A stretch of 64,000 nucleotides of DNA, taken from NCBI GenBank assembly GCA_016712375.1, contig JADJRE010000001.1, positions 1 to 64,000 on the forward strand, read 5' to 3'. Under the pieces are notes generated by a model. That model was not told the origin of the DNA. It was given only the letters and a program-made list of their open reading frames with translations, and searched no databases. Positions 1 through 7,055 of this stretch are shown here, one piece after another (position 1 is the first letter of the stretch; every line of letters begins with the position of its first letter). The position numbers and the translations under genes are program-made. Origin of the DNA: Rhodospirillales bacterium. GTDB lineage: Bacteria; Pseudomonadota; Alphaproteobacteria; Rhodospirillales; Defluviicoccaceae.

Positions 1-444
1 CAGGGTCGAGCCCTTTACGCACTAGGCCATCGCGACGAGGCGCTCGCGGTCGTTGCCCACGACGACGGCATCGACGCCGAGCTGTTGCGCGCGCGGGCAT
101 TTCGCGCTAGCGGCGAGTGGGCCCGCGCCGCTACCTCGCTCAAGCAGATCGTCGAAGCGGCGCGCGCCGATCCACTGACGCCGCTTGACGATCGACGGGC
201 ACGCGATGTGCTCGACCTGGCTGTGGCATTGACGCTCGCGGGCAATACCACCCAGCTCGCGCAACTAGATGCAAACTATCGCGGCGCTATGGCGGAAACG
301 CCGCTGCGCGACGTATTTCGTCTGATCGCGGGAACTGTTCCGCCGCCCGACGCGGACGCAAAATCGCTGGCCGAGCTGCTGGAAAGCGCCATCGCTTTCC
401 GTCGCGCCCTTAGCTCTTCTGCCGCCCCCGCCCCGGCAAGGTAA
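1..444 (+). CDS. C-terminal part of a TPR-like protein (5' end outside window)
   Basis: The frame is open from base 1 to a TAA at 442-444, so about 147 C-terminal residues of a longer protein are visible. The segment is alpha-helical and Ala/Leu/Arg-rich, with repeated patterns such as ALGHRDEALAVV and RARAFRASGEWARAA that look like tetratricopeptide repeats. It ends in a low-complexity Ala/Pro tail. The gene converges on fliP, whose reconstructed end lies about 30 bases away on the other strand. Proximity to flagellar export genes suggests, but does not prove, a motility role. The true start, any signal peptide and the domain count lie outside the window. Confidence 0.6.
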   Translation, partial: QGRALYALGHRDEALAVVAHDDGIDAELLRARAFRASGEWARAATSLKQIVEAARADPLTPLDDRRARDVLDLAVALTLAGNTTQLAQLDANYRGAMAETPLRDVFRLIAGTVPPPDADAKSLAELLESAIAFRRALSSSAAPAPAR

Positions 445-475
445 CCCAGACAAGCTTCCCCCCAAGGCGCGGCTG

Positions 476-1263
476 TCAGCCGCTGAAGCTGCGGACCAGG
501 CTGCCGACGATCAGGTACCAGCCGTCGACCAGGACGAAGAAGATCACCTTGAACGGCAGCGCCACCGGACAGGCGGCAGCATCATCATGCCCATCGACAT
601 CAGCACCGACGCCACCACCATGTCGATGATCAGGAAGGGCACGAAGACCAGGAAGCGAATCTCGAAGGCGCGCCTCAGCTCGCTGATCATGAATGCCGGG
701 ATTAGCACGCGGATGGGCGTTGCTGCGCTTTCTGCGGCCGCCGGGGAGGTCGACGTCGCCTCGTGCATGCCTGAGAGCTCCTCGAACAGTGCCACATCCT
801 GGGGACGCACCTGCGCGGTCATGAACGTCCGCACCGGCGCCGACGCTCGCTCGAATGCCTGGGTTTCGTCGATACGGCCCTCGATCAGCGGGCGGACGCC
901 GTCCTCCCAGGCACGTTGGAGCGTGGGCTGCATGACAAAGAAGGTAAGAAACAGCGCGAGGCTGATGAGCACCTGGTTGGGCGGCGTCTGCTGAATGCCC
1001 AGCGCGGTGCGCAGGAAAGACAGCACGACAATGATCCTGGTGAACGAGGTGACCATCACCAGGATCGCCGGGGCCAGGCTCAGAACAGTGAGTAGAGCCA
1101 GCAACTGGATGATGCGCGAAGTGGTGTCGCCACCGCCCGAGGCAAGGTCAAGGGTGAGGCTTTGTGCCGCAGCCGGCATTGCCGCCACGATGGTTGCAGC
1201 CAAGGCGGCGGTGGCTCCAGGCAGGCGGTAAATCATTCGATCAGGCCACATGGCTAGCCTCAC
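476..1263 (-). CDS. fliP: Flagellar biosynthesis protein FliP, frameshifted near the 3' end
   Basis: FliP is the core membrane subunit of the flagellar type III export gate (FliPQR). A signal peptide is followed by the family signatures VMVTSFTRIIVVLSFLRTA, GIQQTPPNQVLISLALFLT and FLVFVPFLIIDMVVASVLMS, ending at SMGMMMLPPV. After PPV the printed frame runs into RWRCRSR and stops at 544. Restoring one base near 565-570 brings back the typical end (ALPFKVIFFVLVDGWYLIV, then GSLVRSF) and a TGA at 476-478. The mature-length start is probably the Met at 1236, because the extra residues before it overlap fliO. It lies just downstream of fliO on the same strand. The single-base loss could be a sequencing error or a disabling mutation. 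Confidence 0.9.
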
Positions 1264-1546
1264 AAACGGCGTCGGTGACGGGGAAAGGGCGAATGCTGCG
1301 CTCGATGACGGTTTCCGTCGCCGGCGCCAAAATCAGCAGGTGTTCGACATCGTCGCGGCGCACCAGCAGCAGCCGGCGCTTGCCGTCTATCGCGAGACTT
1401 TCGACAACCGCCAGCCGCCGCCGTTCGCCCTGCGGCCGCACCGTCTGTGCGAGGCCGAATCGGCGCGCCAGCAGCGCCGCGGCGCCGATCAGCCCAAGAA
1501 CGAACAGCAGGGCAAGGACGAACTGGCCATAATCAACGATGTTCAT
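1241..1546 (-). CDS. fliO: Flagellar biosynthetic protein FliO
   Basis: This is a small membrane protein of about 101 residues. One N-terminal transmembrane helix (FVLALLFVLGLIGAAALLA) is followed by a short cytoplasmic beta-rich domain (RRLAVVESLAIDGKRRLLLV, RRDDVEHLLIL). This is the FliO/MopB layout; FliO helps assemble FliP rings. I chose the ATG at 1546 (MNIVDYGQF) rather than the longer frame to 1690. The ATG overlaps the TGA of the preceding ORF by one base (TGATG), which suggests translational coupling, and the helix then sits at the N-terminus as usual. fliP follows immediately. Assignment rests on size, topology and the fliP neighbour. Confidence 0.8.
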   Translation of the reverse strand: MNIVDYGQFVLALLFVLGLIGAAALLARRFGLAQTVRPQGERRRLAVVESLAIDGKRRLLLVRRDDVEHLLILAPATETVIERSIRPFPVTDAVCEASHVA

Positions 1547-1836
1547 CACCGGTCTCCGGCGTCGGTCCGGTTTCCACGGTCGCGATCGGCCAGCACTCGG
1601 GCAAGAGTCGCCATCTCGTGCTGCAACTCGATCAGGTGATTTAGCCAGACCGACGCTTCCGCGCCGGGCAAGCCCTTGACCTCTTCGCACAGGTCGCGGA
1701 TCGCCGGTCGGATCGGCTGGAGATCGACCTCGATACCGTCCGCGACGAGCCGACGTGCGAGCCCGACCAGGCCCGCTGCCCAGGAGTAAGCGTCAGCAAC
1801 GCGATTCCCGGCATCATTCGCCTTTGGCGTGGTCAT
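1546..1836 (-). CDS. Small soluble protein coupled to fliO, function unknown
   Basis: A 96-residue acidic, mostly helical protein starting MTTPKANDAGNRVAD. It has no signal peptide or membrane segment. A strong ribosome binding site (AGGAG) lies about 8 bases before the ATG. Its TGA overlaps the fliO ATG, so it heads a fliO-fliP transcript. The second half (WLNHLIELQHEMATLARVLADR) could form a long amphipathic helix. Position suggests an accessory flagellar protein, such as a small chaperone or regulator. I do not recognise the family. Confidence 0.65.
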   Translation of the reverse strand: MTTPKANDAGNRVADAYSWAAGLVGLARRLVADGIEVDLQPIRPAIRDLCEEVKGLPGAEASVWLNHLIELQHEMATLARVLADRDRGNRTDAGDR

Positions 1837-1999
1837 TCCGCTTTCTCCTGGTGATGCCCGTCACTGGCGGAGCAGCATCGAACCGTTAAAAAGACAGTGC
1901 GAAAACCCGTCGCCGGGTGTCCTGCCTGTGCTCGCAAAAGCGAACGGCCGATTGTCGGAGAGCAGCGTTAACGATTGATTACCGGGCGGGCCGGGAGAT

Positions 2000-2668
2000 T
2001 CAGCGAGACATTCCGCGAAAGCCGGTGGCGACGACGTACACCTCAGCGGACTCGGCGCGTGACGACGGCGGCTTGGCGTGGCGAACGGAGCCGAAGGCCT
2101 TCTTCATCGTCGCCAGCAGTCGCGCCTCGGTGCCTCCCTGCCAAACCTTTGCGACCAAGGCTCCCTGCGGTGCGAGCACCTCGACGGCAAACTCCACCGC
2201 CGCCTCGACCAGCGCGACAATGCGCAGGTGGTCCACGTCCGGATGGCCGCTCGACTGCGGCGCCATGTCGCTGAGGACAACATCCGCGGGCCCCCGCAGC
2301 GCTTCGCGGATCAGCGCAGGTGCCGCCTCGTCGAGAAAGTCGACGGTCAGCACGGTGGCGCCGGCAATTGCCGCCGTTTCCAGCAAATCGATGGCGACGA
2401 CGCGGCCGCCGCCAGGCTTGGCGGCCTGCGTCCGCTGCACCGCCACCTGCGTCCAGCCGCCTGGCGCCGCGCCAAGATCGACGACGCGCCCGCCCGGGCG
2501 GAGCAATCGGAACCGATCGTCGATCTCGATCAGTTTGAAGGCGGCACGCGAACGGAAGCCTCGGCGGTGGGCCTCGGCAACGTATGGGTCAGAGAGCTGA
2601 CGTTCCAGCCAACGGCGGGAGGATACCGTCCGCTTCTTGCCGCTGGTCAACCGGCTGCCGCCGCTCAT
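2000..2668 (-). CDS. rlmE: 23S rRNA (uridine(2552)-2'-O)-methyltransferase RlmE/FtsJ
   Basis: Methylates the 2'-OH of U2552 in the 23S rRNA A-loop during late 50S assembly, using S-adenosylmethionine. The N-terminus carries the RNA-binding RRWLERQLSDPYV and the segment RRGFRSRAAFKLIEID with the first catalytic Lys. Motif I is VVDLGAAPGGWTQVA. DVVLSDMAPQSSG holds the catalytic Asp, GALVAKVWQGG the second Lys, and RAESAEVYVVATGF the Glu, so the K-D-K-E tetrad is complete. I chose MSGGSRL at 2668; a longer frame to 2722 adds residues absent from the family. The PKHD dioxygenase lies upstream on the same strand. Confidence 0.93.
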   Translation of the reverse strand: MSGGSRLTSGKKRTVSSRRWLERQLSDPYVAEAHRRGFRSRAAFKLIEIDDRFRLLRPGGRVVDLGAAPGGWTQVAVQRTQAAKPGGGRVVAIDLLETAAIAGATVLTVDFLDEAAPALIREALRGPADVVLSDMAPQSSGHPDVDHLRIVALVEAAVEFAVEVLAPQGALVAKVWQGGTEARLLATMKKAFGSVRHAKPPSSRAESAEVYVVATGFRGMSR

Positions 2669-2761
2669 CGCCGGCTGCTTTGCAAATGACACCACGTCAC
2701 GGCTGAAGTCCTCGACGGACAAGAAACTGCGGTGTGGTTTGCATGCCGCGGCGACGTTCCC

Positions 2762-3436
2762 TCAATCGGTGGCCCACATCCGCGTCAGGTTGGAGCGGGT
2801 GTTGTTGAGCGTGTGGTACTGGGCACTTTGCGGCGCGGCTCCCTGGATCCATTGCGTGACGACGGCGAGGTCATAGAGGATAGACCGCTTACTCTGGTCC
2901 TGCACCATGCTCTGGATCCAGGTGACGGCGGCCAGCCGTTCGCCTTCGGTGATCTCCTCGACGCGGTGCAGCATCGTCGTCGGATAAAGGATGGCATCGC
3001 CCGCCGGCAGCTTGACACGCTTTTCGCCGTAGGGAGTTTCGACACACAGCTCCCCACCTGTATAGGTCATCGGATCACTGAGAAAGATCGTCGTCGACAG
3101 GTCGAGGCGCATCGGCACCGGACGGCGCATGATCGGCGTGTCGATATGCGTGCCGTAGGCCATGCCCGACCGGTAGCGCGACAGCACCGGCGGGCGGATC
3201 AGTTTCGGCAGAGCCGCAACGCGAAACGTCTCGTTACGATCAAGCGCGCCAAGGACGATCTGCTCGACCCTTTGCTGCTGTGCCGACGAAAGCGATAGCT
3301 GCTCGTTGCGTTTGATTCCCGCCGCGGCTAGTCCCGGCGAACTTATGGCGCCATCAACGAACTCGCCCTCGCGCCCGATCTCGCGCAGGGTCGCCACCTC
3401 GGCCGGCGCGAGCAACCCTTGAAGCACCAACAGCAT
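2762..3436 (-). CDS. PKHD-type Fe(II)/2-oxoglutarate dioxygenase (PiuC/YbiX family)
   Basis: A 224-residue member of the prolyl-4-hydroxylase-like 2-oxoglutarate dioxygenases, normal length for PiuC/YbiX. The iron ligands are visible as the HxD pair in YGTHIDTP (H97, D99) and the distal His in TTMLHRVEEITEG (H157). The Arg in EGERLAAVTW (R167) would bind 2-oxoglutarate. The conserved YTGGEL and LPAGDAILYP strands lie between them. The family is often linked to iron-siderophore uptake through TonB receptors, but no receptor is nearby, so the substrate is unknown. The start is MLLVLQGLL at 3436. Confidence 0.88.
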   Translation of the reverse strand: MLLVLQGLLAPAEVATLREIGREGEFVDGAISSPGLAAAGIKRNEQLSLSSAQQQRVEQIVLGALDRNETFRVAALPKLIRPPVLSRYRSGMAYGTHIDTPIMRRPVPMRLDLSTTIFLSDPMTYTGGELCVETPYGEKRVKLPAGDAILYPTTMLHRVEEITEGERLAAVTWIQSMVQDQSKRSILYDLAVVTQWIQGAAPQSAQYHTLNNTRSNLTRMWATD

Positions 3437-3593
3437 TTTCGCATCCCTGCCCGCGTTCGCCGATCCGGCAGTCTAGTCGCCCCAAGGACCGCCTCAACGT
3501 CGTCGCTTCACTGGCTTCCACTCCACCGGGCATGCCGGAACTCACGCGCCGCTTCTCGGTGGAGCAATGGTATCTTAGGGTTGAAGATTAGTG

Positions 3594-3602
3594 TGCTATA
3601 AT
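3594..3602 (+). promoter_or_regulatory. Extended -10 promoter element before hsp20
   Basis: TGCTATAAT matches an extended -10 (TGn-TATAAT) and sits 30 bases before the hsp20 ATG, implying a leader of about 20-25 bases. No good -35 is present; TTAGGG at 3576-3581 is a weak candidate. I found no sigma-32 consensus. Confidence 0.5.
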
Positions 3603-3631
3603 ATCATTCCCAGGTTGCGAGGGAGAACGAC

Positions 3632-4171
3632 ATGAGCGAAACTCCGGAGAAGGTGCCGACAAAATCCGGCGGTAAAGTCTCTTCTCCACTGCTGGAGGAA
3701 GCATGGCAGCCGCTAGCGCGACTGCGCAGCGACATGGAGCGGATGGTCGAGGATTTCTTCTCGGCGCTCCCGTCGCCGTTTGGCGGAAGGCGCAACACAG
3801 CGGCAGCGTTCCGACCCTTGGAAGGCATCCTCAGCGCATCAATGCCGGTGGTCGATCTGGTTGAGAAAGACAACGCCTACGAACTGTCGGCGGAGCTGCC
3901 GGGGATGGACGAGCGGGACGTGCAGATCAGCTTGCGTGACGACGTTCTCACCATCAGCGGCGAAAAGAAAGAGGAGACGGAGGAGAAGAAGCATGGCTGG
4001 CACTTCGCCGAGCGTCGCTTCGGCTCTTTCCGCCGCGCTTTCCAACTGCCGCAGGATGTCGATGCAGAGAAGATTGAAGCCGCTTTCAAGAAGGGCGTTC
4101 TAACGATCACTCTGCCGAAGAATCCGCAGGCAGCCAAAGTGGAAAAGAAAATCGAGATCAAGCCGAACTAA
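3632..4171 (+). CDS. Hsp20/alpha-crystallin family small heat shock protein
   Basis: An ATP-independent holdase of 179 residues. The first 65 residues form the variable N-terminal region. The alpha-crystallin domain (about 70-165) starts at MPVVDLVEKDNAYELSAELP and includes DVQISLRDDVLTISGEKKEE, ERRFGSFRRAFQLP and the signature FKKGVLTITLPK. The C-terminal tail KKIEIKPN carries an IxI-type motif used in oligomer contacts. GAGGGAGA lies just before the ATG. The gene stands alone between the convergent PKHD gene and a dehydrogenase, with a hairpin downstream. Confidence 0.92.
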   Translation: MSETPEKVPTKSGGKVSSPLLEEAWQPLARLRSDMERMVEDFFSALPSPFGGRRNTAAAFRPLEGILSASMPVVDLVEKDNAYELSAELPGMDERDVQISLRDDVLTISGEKKEETEEKKHGWHFAERRFGSFRRAFQLPQDVDAEKIEAAFKKGVLTITLPKNPQAAKVEKKIEIKPN

Positions 4172-4179
4172 ATGGCTAC

Positions 4180-4210
4180 CGGGATAGTCGTGCACCACTC
4201 GACTGTCCCG
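4180..4210 (+). terminator. Hairpin after hsp20, possible terminator
   Basis: CGGGATAGTCG at 4180-4190 pairs with CGACTGTCCCG at 4200-4210 (11 bp with one G-U type mismatch, 9-base loop). It starts 8 bases after the hsp20 stop. The following tract (CTTCGTCAT) is only weakly T-rich, so termination is plausible but not certain. Confidence 0.45.
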
Positions 4211-4260
4211 CTTCGTCATAAAGGCCGGGCGCCGAGCGATACACTCTGATCCGCATCGCT

Positions 4261-4386
4261 ATGAGGAGCGCGCTTTCGCGCGAGGTAACAGCGGTATTGG
4301 ATGAGGCTTGCGACAGCGGCGCACTTCCTCGCAGTGCGCGATCTGTCGCCTACCTGCGGGAGGTGTTGCATGCGGCAGGCCAGTAA
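4261..4386 (+). CDS. Possible 41-residue small ORF
   Basis: In the 300-base gap between hsp20 and the dehydrogenase, an ATG at 4261 opens 41 codons ending at TAA 4384-4386. The product begins MRSALSREVTAVLDEACDSG and ends LREVLHAAGQ, with a balanced, helix-forming composition. There is no clear ribosome binding site. A strong hairpin (GCGACAG 4310-4316 with CTGTCGC 4343-4349, inner stem GCGCAC/GTGCGC) lies inside it, so the region could instead be a structured non-coding element. No family is recognised. Confidence 0.25.
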   Translation: MRSALSREVTAVLDEACDSGALPRSARSVAYLREVLHAAGQ

Positions 4387-4477
4387 ACTTGATACGGTGA
4401 TTCGGAGCGCGGCCGCCTATCCAACGAGGTAGCGGAAGCCGGTTGCGAGTTTGCGGGCATTCGATCATGTATGGCGC

Positions 4478-5917
4478 ATGAAGATTTGCGCAGAGAACAT
4501 GGTTGGTACGGCATCTGCCTCGCGGGAGGTGCTGCAGCGGATCCGTGCCGTCGTCGGCGATCGCGGCTGGATCGAGGCGGCGGACGCGCTCGTGCCTTAT
4601 CTGCACGAGGAGCGCGGGTTGTTCATGGGCAGCTGCACCGCCGTGGTCCGCCCCGCCTCCACTGCCGAAGTCGCCGAGGTTTTGCGTCTGTGCGCCGAAG
4701 CCGGTGTGGCGGTGGTGCCGCATGGCGGTAACACGGGGCTCGTCGGCGGCGGCGTGCCGCGCGGCGGCATCGTCCTGAGCACGGCGCGGCTCGACCGCAT
4801 CCGTGCCATTGATGCCGCCAACCGGACCATGACGGTGGAAGCCGGCGTAATCCTCGCCGACGTGCAGGCGGCCGCCGATGGCGCCAACGCGCTGTTCCCG
4901 CTCAGCCTTGCCGCCGAGGGAAGCTGCCGCATCGGCGGCAACCTCGCCACCAACGCTGGCGGCATCAACGTGTTGCGCTATGGCAACGCCCGCGAGTTGG
5001 TGCTGGGACTGGAGGTGGTGCTGCCCGATGGCCGCATCTGGGACGGGCTGCGCGCGCTGCGCAAGAACAACACCGGCTACGACCTCAAGCAGCTGTTTCT
5101 TGGCTCGGAGGGAACGCTCGGAGTGATTACAGCGGCGGTGCTAAAGCTGTTCGCCAAGCCGCGCAGCAGCGAGACAGCGCTGGTCGCGGTGCCGAACCTG
5201 GACGCAGCGGTAGACTTGTTCCAGCGGATCAACGACGCCGCCGGCGATGCGCTCAGCGCGTTCGAGTTGATCCCGCGCCTCGCCGTCGAGTTCTGCGTTG
5301 CCCATATTCCAGGCTGCTCCGATCCATTCTCGGCGCCCCATCCCTGGTACGTGCTGCTGCGGCTGACCAGTCCGCGCCGCGAGGATCCGCTACGCGATGC
5401 GCTCGAGGCGGCGCTGGGGGACGGTTTCGAGATCGGCTGCGTCGCCGACGCGGTGGTTGCGCAGAGCGAGACGCAGGCCCTCGACCTTTGGCGGATGAGC
5501 GAAAGCATTCCCGAAGCCCAGAAGCACGAGGGCGGCAGCATCAAGAACGACGTTTCGCTGCCGCTCTCCCGGGTGCCCGAGTTCATCGACCGAGCGAGCG
5601 CGGCGGTAGAAGCGGCCTTGCCCGGTATCCGCGTCTGTGCCTTCGGCCATCTCGGAGACGGCAACATCCACTTCAATCTCAGTCAGCCCAAGGGAATGGA
5701 TCCCGCCATTTACTTGGCCGAATGGGACCGCCTGGAACGAATCGTCTCAGACATCGCCGCTGGCCTGGATGGCAGCTTCGCCGCCGAACATGGCATAGGC
5801 GAGCTTAAGCGGGAAAGCCTGCTGCGCTACAAGTCGAGCGTGGAGATCGAGCTGATGCGCCGGCTGAAGCGGACGCTCGATCCGGCCGGCATCATGAATC
5901 CCGGCAAGGTGCTGTAG
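4478..5917 (+). CDS. FAD-linked D-2-hydroxyacid dehydrogenase (D-2-hydroxyglutarate dehydrogenase/GlcD type)
   Basis: Oxidises a D-2-hydroxyacid to the 2-oxoacid, passing electrons through FAD to an acceptor. The VAO-type FAD-binding domain shows VVPHGGNTGLVGGGVPRGG, RIGGNLATNAGGINVLRYGN and NNTGYDLKQLFLGSEGTLGV. The C-terminal substrate domain has GHLGDGNIHFNLS and FAAEHGIGELKRE, with metal-binding His residues typical of the D2HGDH/DLD group. Length (about 479 aa) is normal. I chose the ATG at 4478; a TTG at 4451 and an ATG at 4499 are alternatives. D-2-hydroxyglutarate is the likeliest substrate from the RYGNARELVLGLEVVLPDG pattern, but D-lactate or glycolate cannot be excluded. Confidence 0.85.
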   Translation: MKICAENMVGTASASREVLQRIRAVVGDRGWIEAADALVPYLHEERGLFMGSCTAVVRPASTAEVAEVLRLCAEAGVAVVPHGGNTGLVGGGVPRGGIVLSTARLDRIRAIDAANRTMTVEAGVILADVQAAADGANALFPLSLAAEGSCRIGGNLATNAGGINVLRYGNARELVLGLEVVLPDGRIWDGLRALRKNNTGYDLKQLFLGSEGTLGVITAAVLKLFAKPRSSETALVAVPNLDAAVDLFQRINDAAGDALSAFELIPRLAVEFCVAHIPGCSDPFSAPHPWYVLLRLTSPRREDPLRDALEAALGDGFEIGCVADAVVAQSETQALDLWRMSESIPEAQKHEGGSIKNDVSLPLSRVPEFIDRASAAVEAALPGIRVCAFGHLGDGNIHFNLSQPKGMDPAIYLAEWDRLERIVSDIAAGLDGSFAAEHGIGELKRESLLRYKSSVEIELMRRLKRTLDPAGIMNPGKVL

Positions 5918-5927
5918 CGCCGGTCGT

Positions 5928-6893
5928 TCAGACGGCGACGGCCGCGGCGCGCGCCAACCAGGCGATATAGACGCCGTAGGCGGCGAGAAACACCCCACCT
6001 TCCCAGCGATTGATCCGCCAGCCGGTCATCGCGAACATCACCAGCAGTACGGCGCTGCCCAGCATCACCCAGATGTCGAAGGCGACGATCTCCATTGGGA
6101 TGGGGATCGGCTGCACCAGTGCGGTGACGCCGAGGATGCCGAGGATATTGTAAATGCTCGATCCAACGACGTTGCCAAAGGCAACATCCGACTGGCCGCG
6201 CGCCGCGGCGACCACCGAGGTCGCGAGCTCCGGCAGCGAAGTTCCGATGGCGACCACGGTGAGCCCGATGATCGTCTCGGAGACGCCGAAGTCACGGGCG
6301 AGTTCAATGGCGCCGCCCACCAAAAGGTAAGCGCCCGCCACGAGGAGCAGCAGGCCGGCGAGCGCAGCGGCGATGCCCATCGCCAGCGAGCCGCCGAGCG
6401 GCGGGACGCTCGCCGCCTCCTGCTCATGGACGAGAGCCGCGGCCGGCGCCTCTTGCTTTTCGGTGAGATAGCACCAGACGATGTAGGCGGTGAGCAGGAC
6501 GAGGAACACGACGCCGACCCAACGCGGAAGGTCGCCCAACAGGCAGACCCCCACCAGGGCCACGCTCGCCGCCATCAGCACCGGACCGTCACGAAGGAAA
6601 GCGGCGCGGGTGATAGCGAGCGGCGCGAACAGCGCCGACAGGCCGAGAATCAGCAGAAGGTTACAGATGTTGGAGCCGACGACATTACCGACGGCAATGC
6701 CCGGCGAGCCCTTCAGCGCCGCCGTGACGCTAGCGACGAGTTCCGGGCTCGAGGTGCCGAAGCCGACCAGGGTGAGGCCGATCAGCAGAGGAGAAACTCC
6801 CAACCGTCTGGCGATACCAACCGAGCCGCGGACCAGCAATTCAGCGCCGGCGACAAGCAGAGCCAGTCCGCCAAGGAGTTCGAGGTAGATCAC
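5928..6893 (-). CDS. Calcium/sodium antiporter (CaCA family, YrbG-like)
   Basis: A 321-residue inner-membrane cation exchanger with two inverted halves of about five helices each. The duplicated alpha-repeat signatures are clear: LVGFGTSSPELVASVTAALK with GNVVGSNICNLLLILG in the first half, and VVAIGTSLPELATSVVAAAR with GNVVGSSIYNILGILG in the second. The linker (TEKQEAPAAALVHEQEAAS) is charged and cytoplasmic, as in YrbG. It ends only 10 bases from the convergent dehydrogenase gene and appears monocistronic. The transported cation is inferred from the family. Confidence 0.9.
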   Translation of the reverse strand: MIYLELLGGLALLVAGAELLVRGSVGIARRLGVSPLLIGLTLVGFGTSSPELVASVTAALKGSPGIAVGNVVGSNICNLLLILGLSALFAPLAITRAAFLRDGPVLMAASVALVGVCLLGDLPRWVGVVFLVLLTAYIVWCYLTEKQEAPAAALVHEQEAASVPPLGGSLAMGIAAALAGLLLLVAGAYLLVGGAIELARDFGVSETIIGLTVVAIGTSLPELATSVVAAARGQSDVAFGNVVGSSIYNILGILGVTALVQPIPIPMEIVAFDIWVMLGSAVLLVMFAMTGWRINRWEGGVFLAAYGVYIAWLARAAAVAV

Positions 6894-7055
6894 GGAAGGT
6901 CCTCTTGGATGGAACAGCCGCCGAAAGGCGGCCGCGGGTCGAAGGTCGCCGGGCCGTGTCGCGGGGGGTTAGCGACACGGCCCAGCACCCGGGATAGGAT
7001 ATACGGCCCTCAGCTGGGGGGTTGAATGGGCCGCCGCCACGTCCCGGGCATTCGA

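Noticed and set aside
3575..3631. RNA thermometer (ROSE type) in front of hsp20
   Set aside because: The predicted leader is only about 20-25 bases and shows no stem covering the ribosome binding site.
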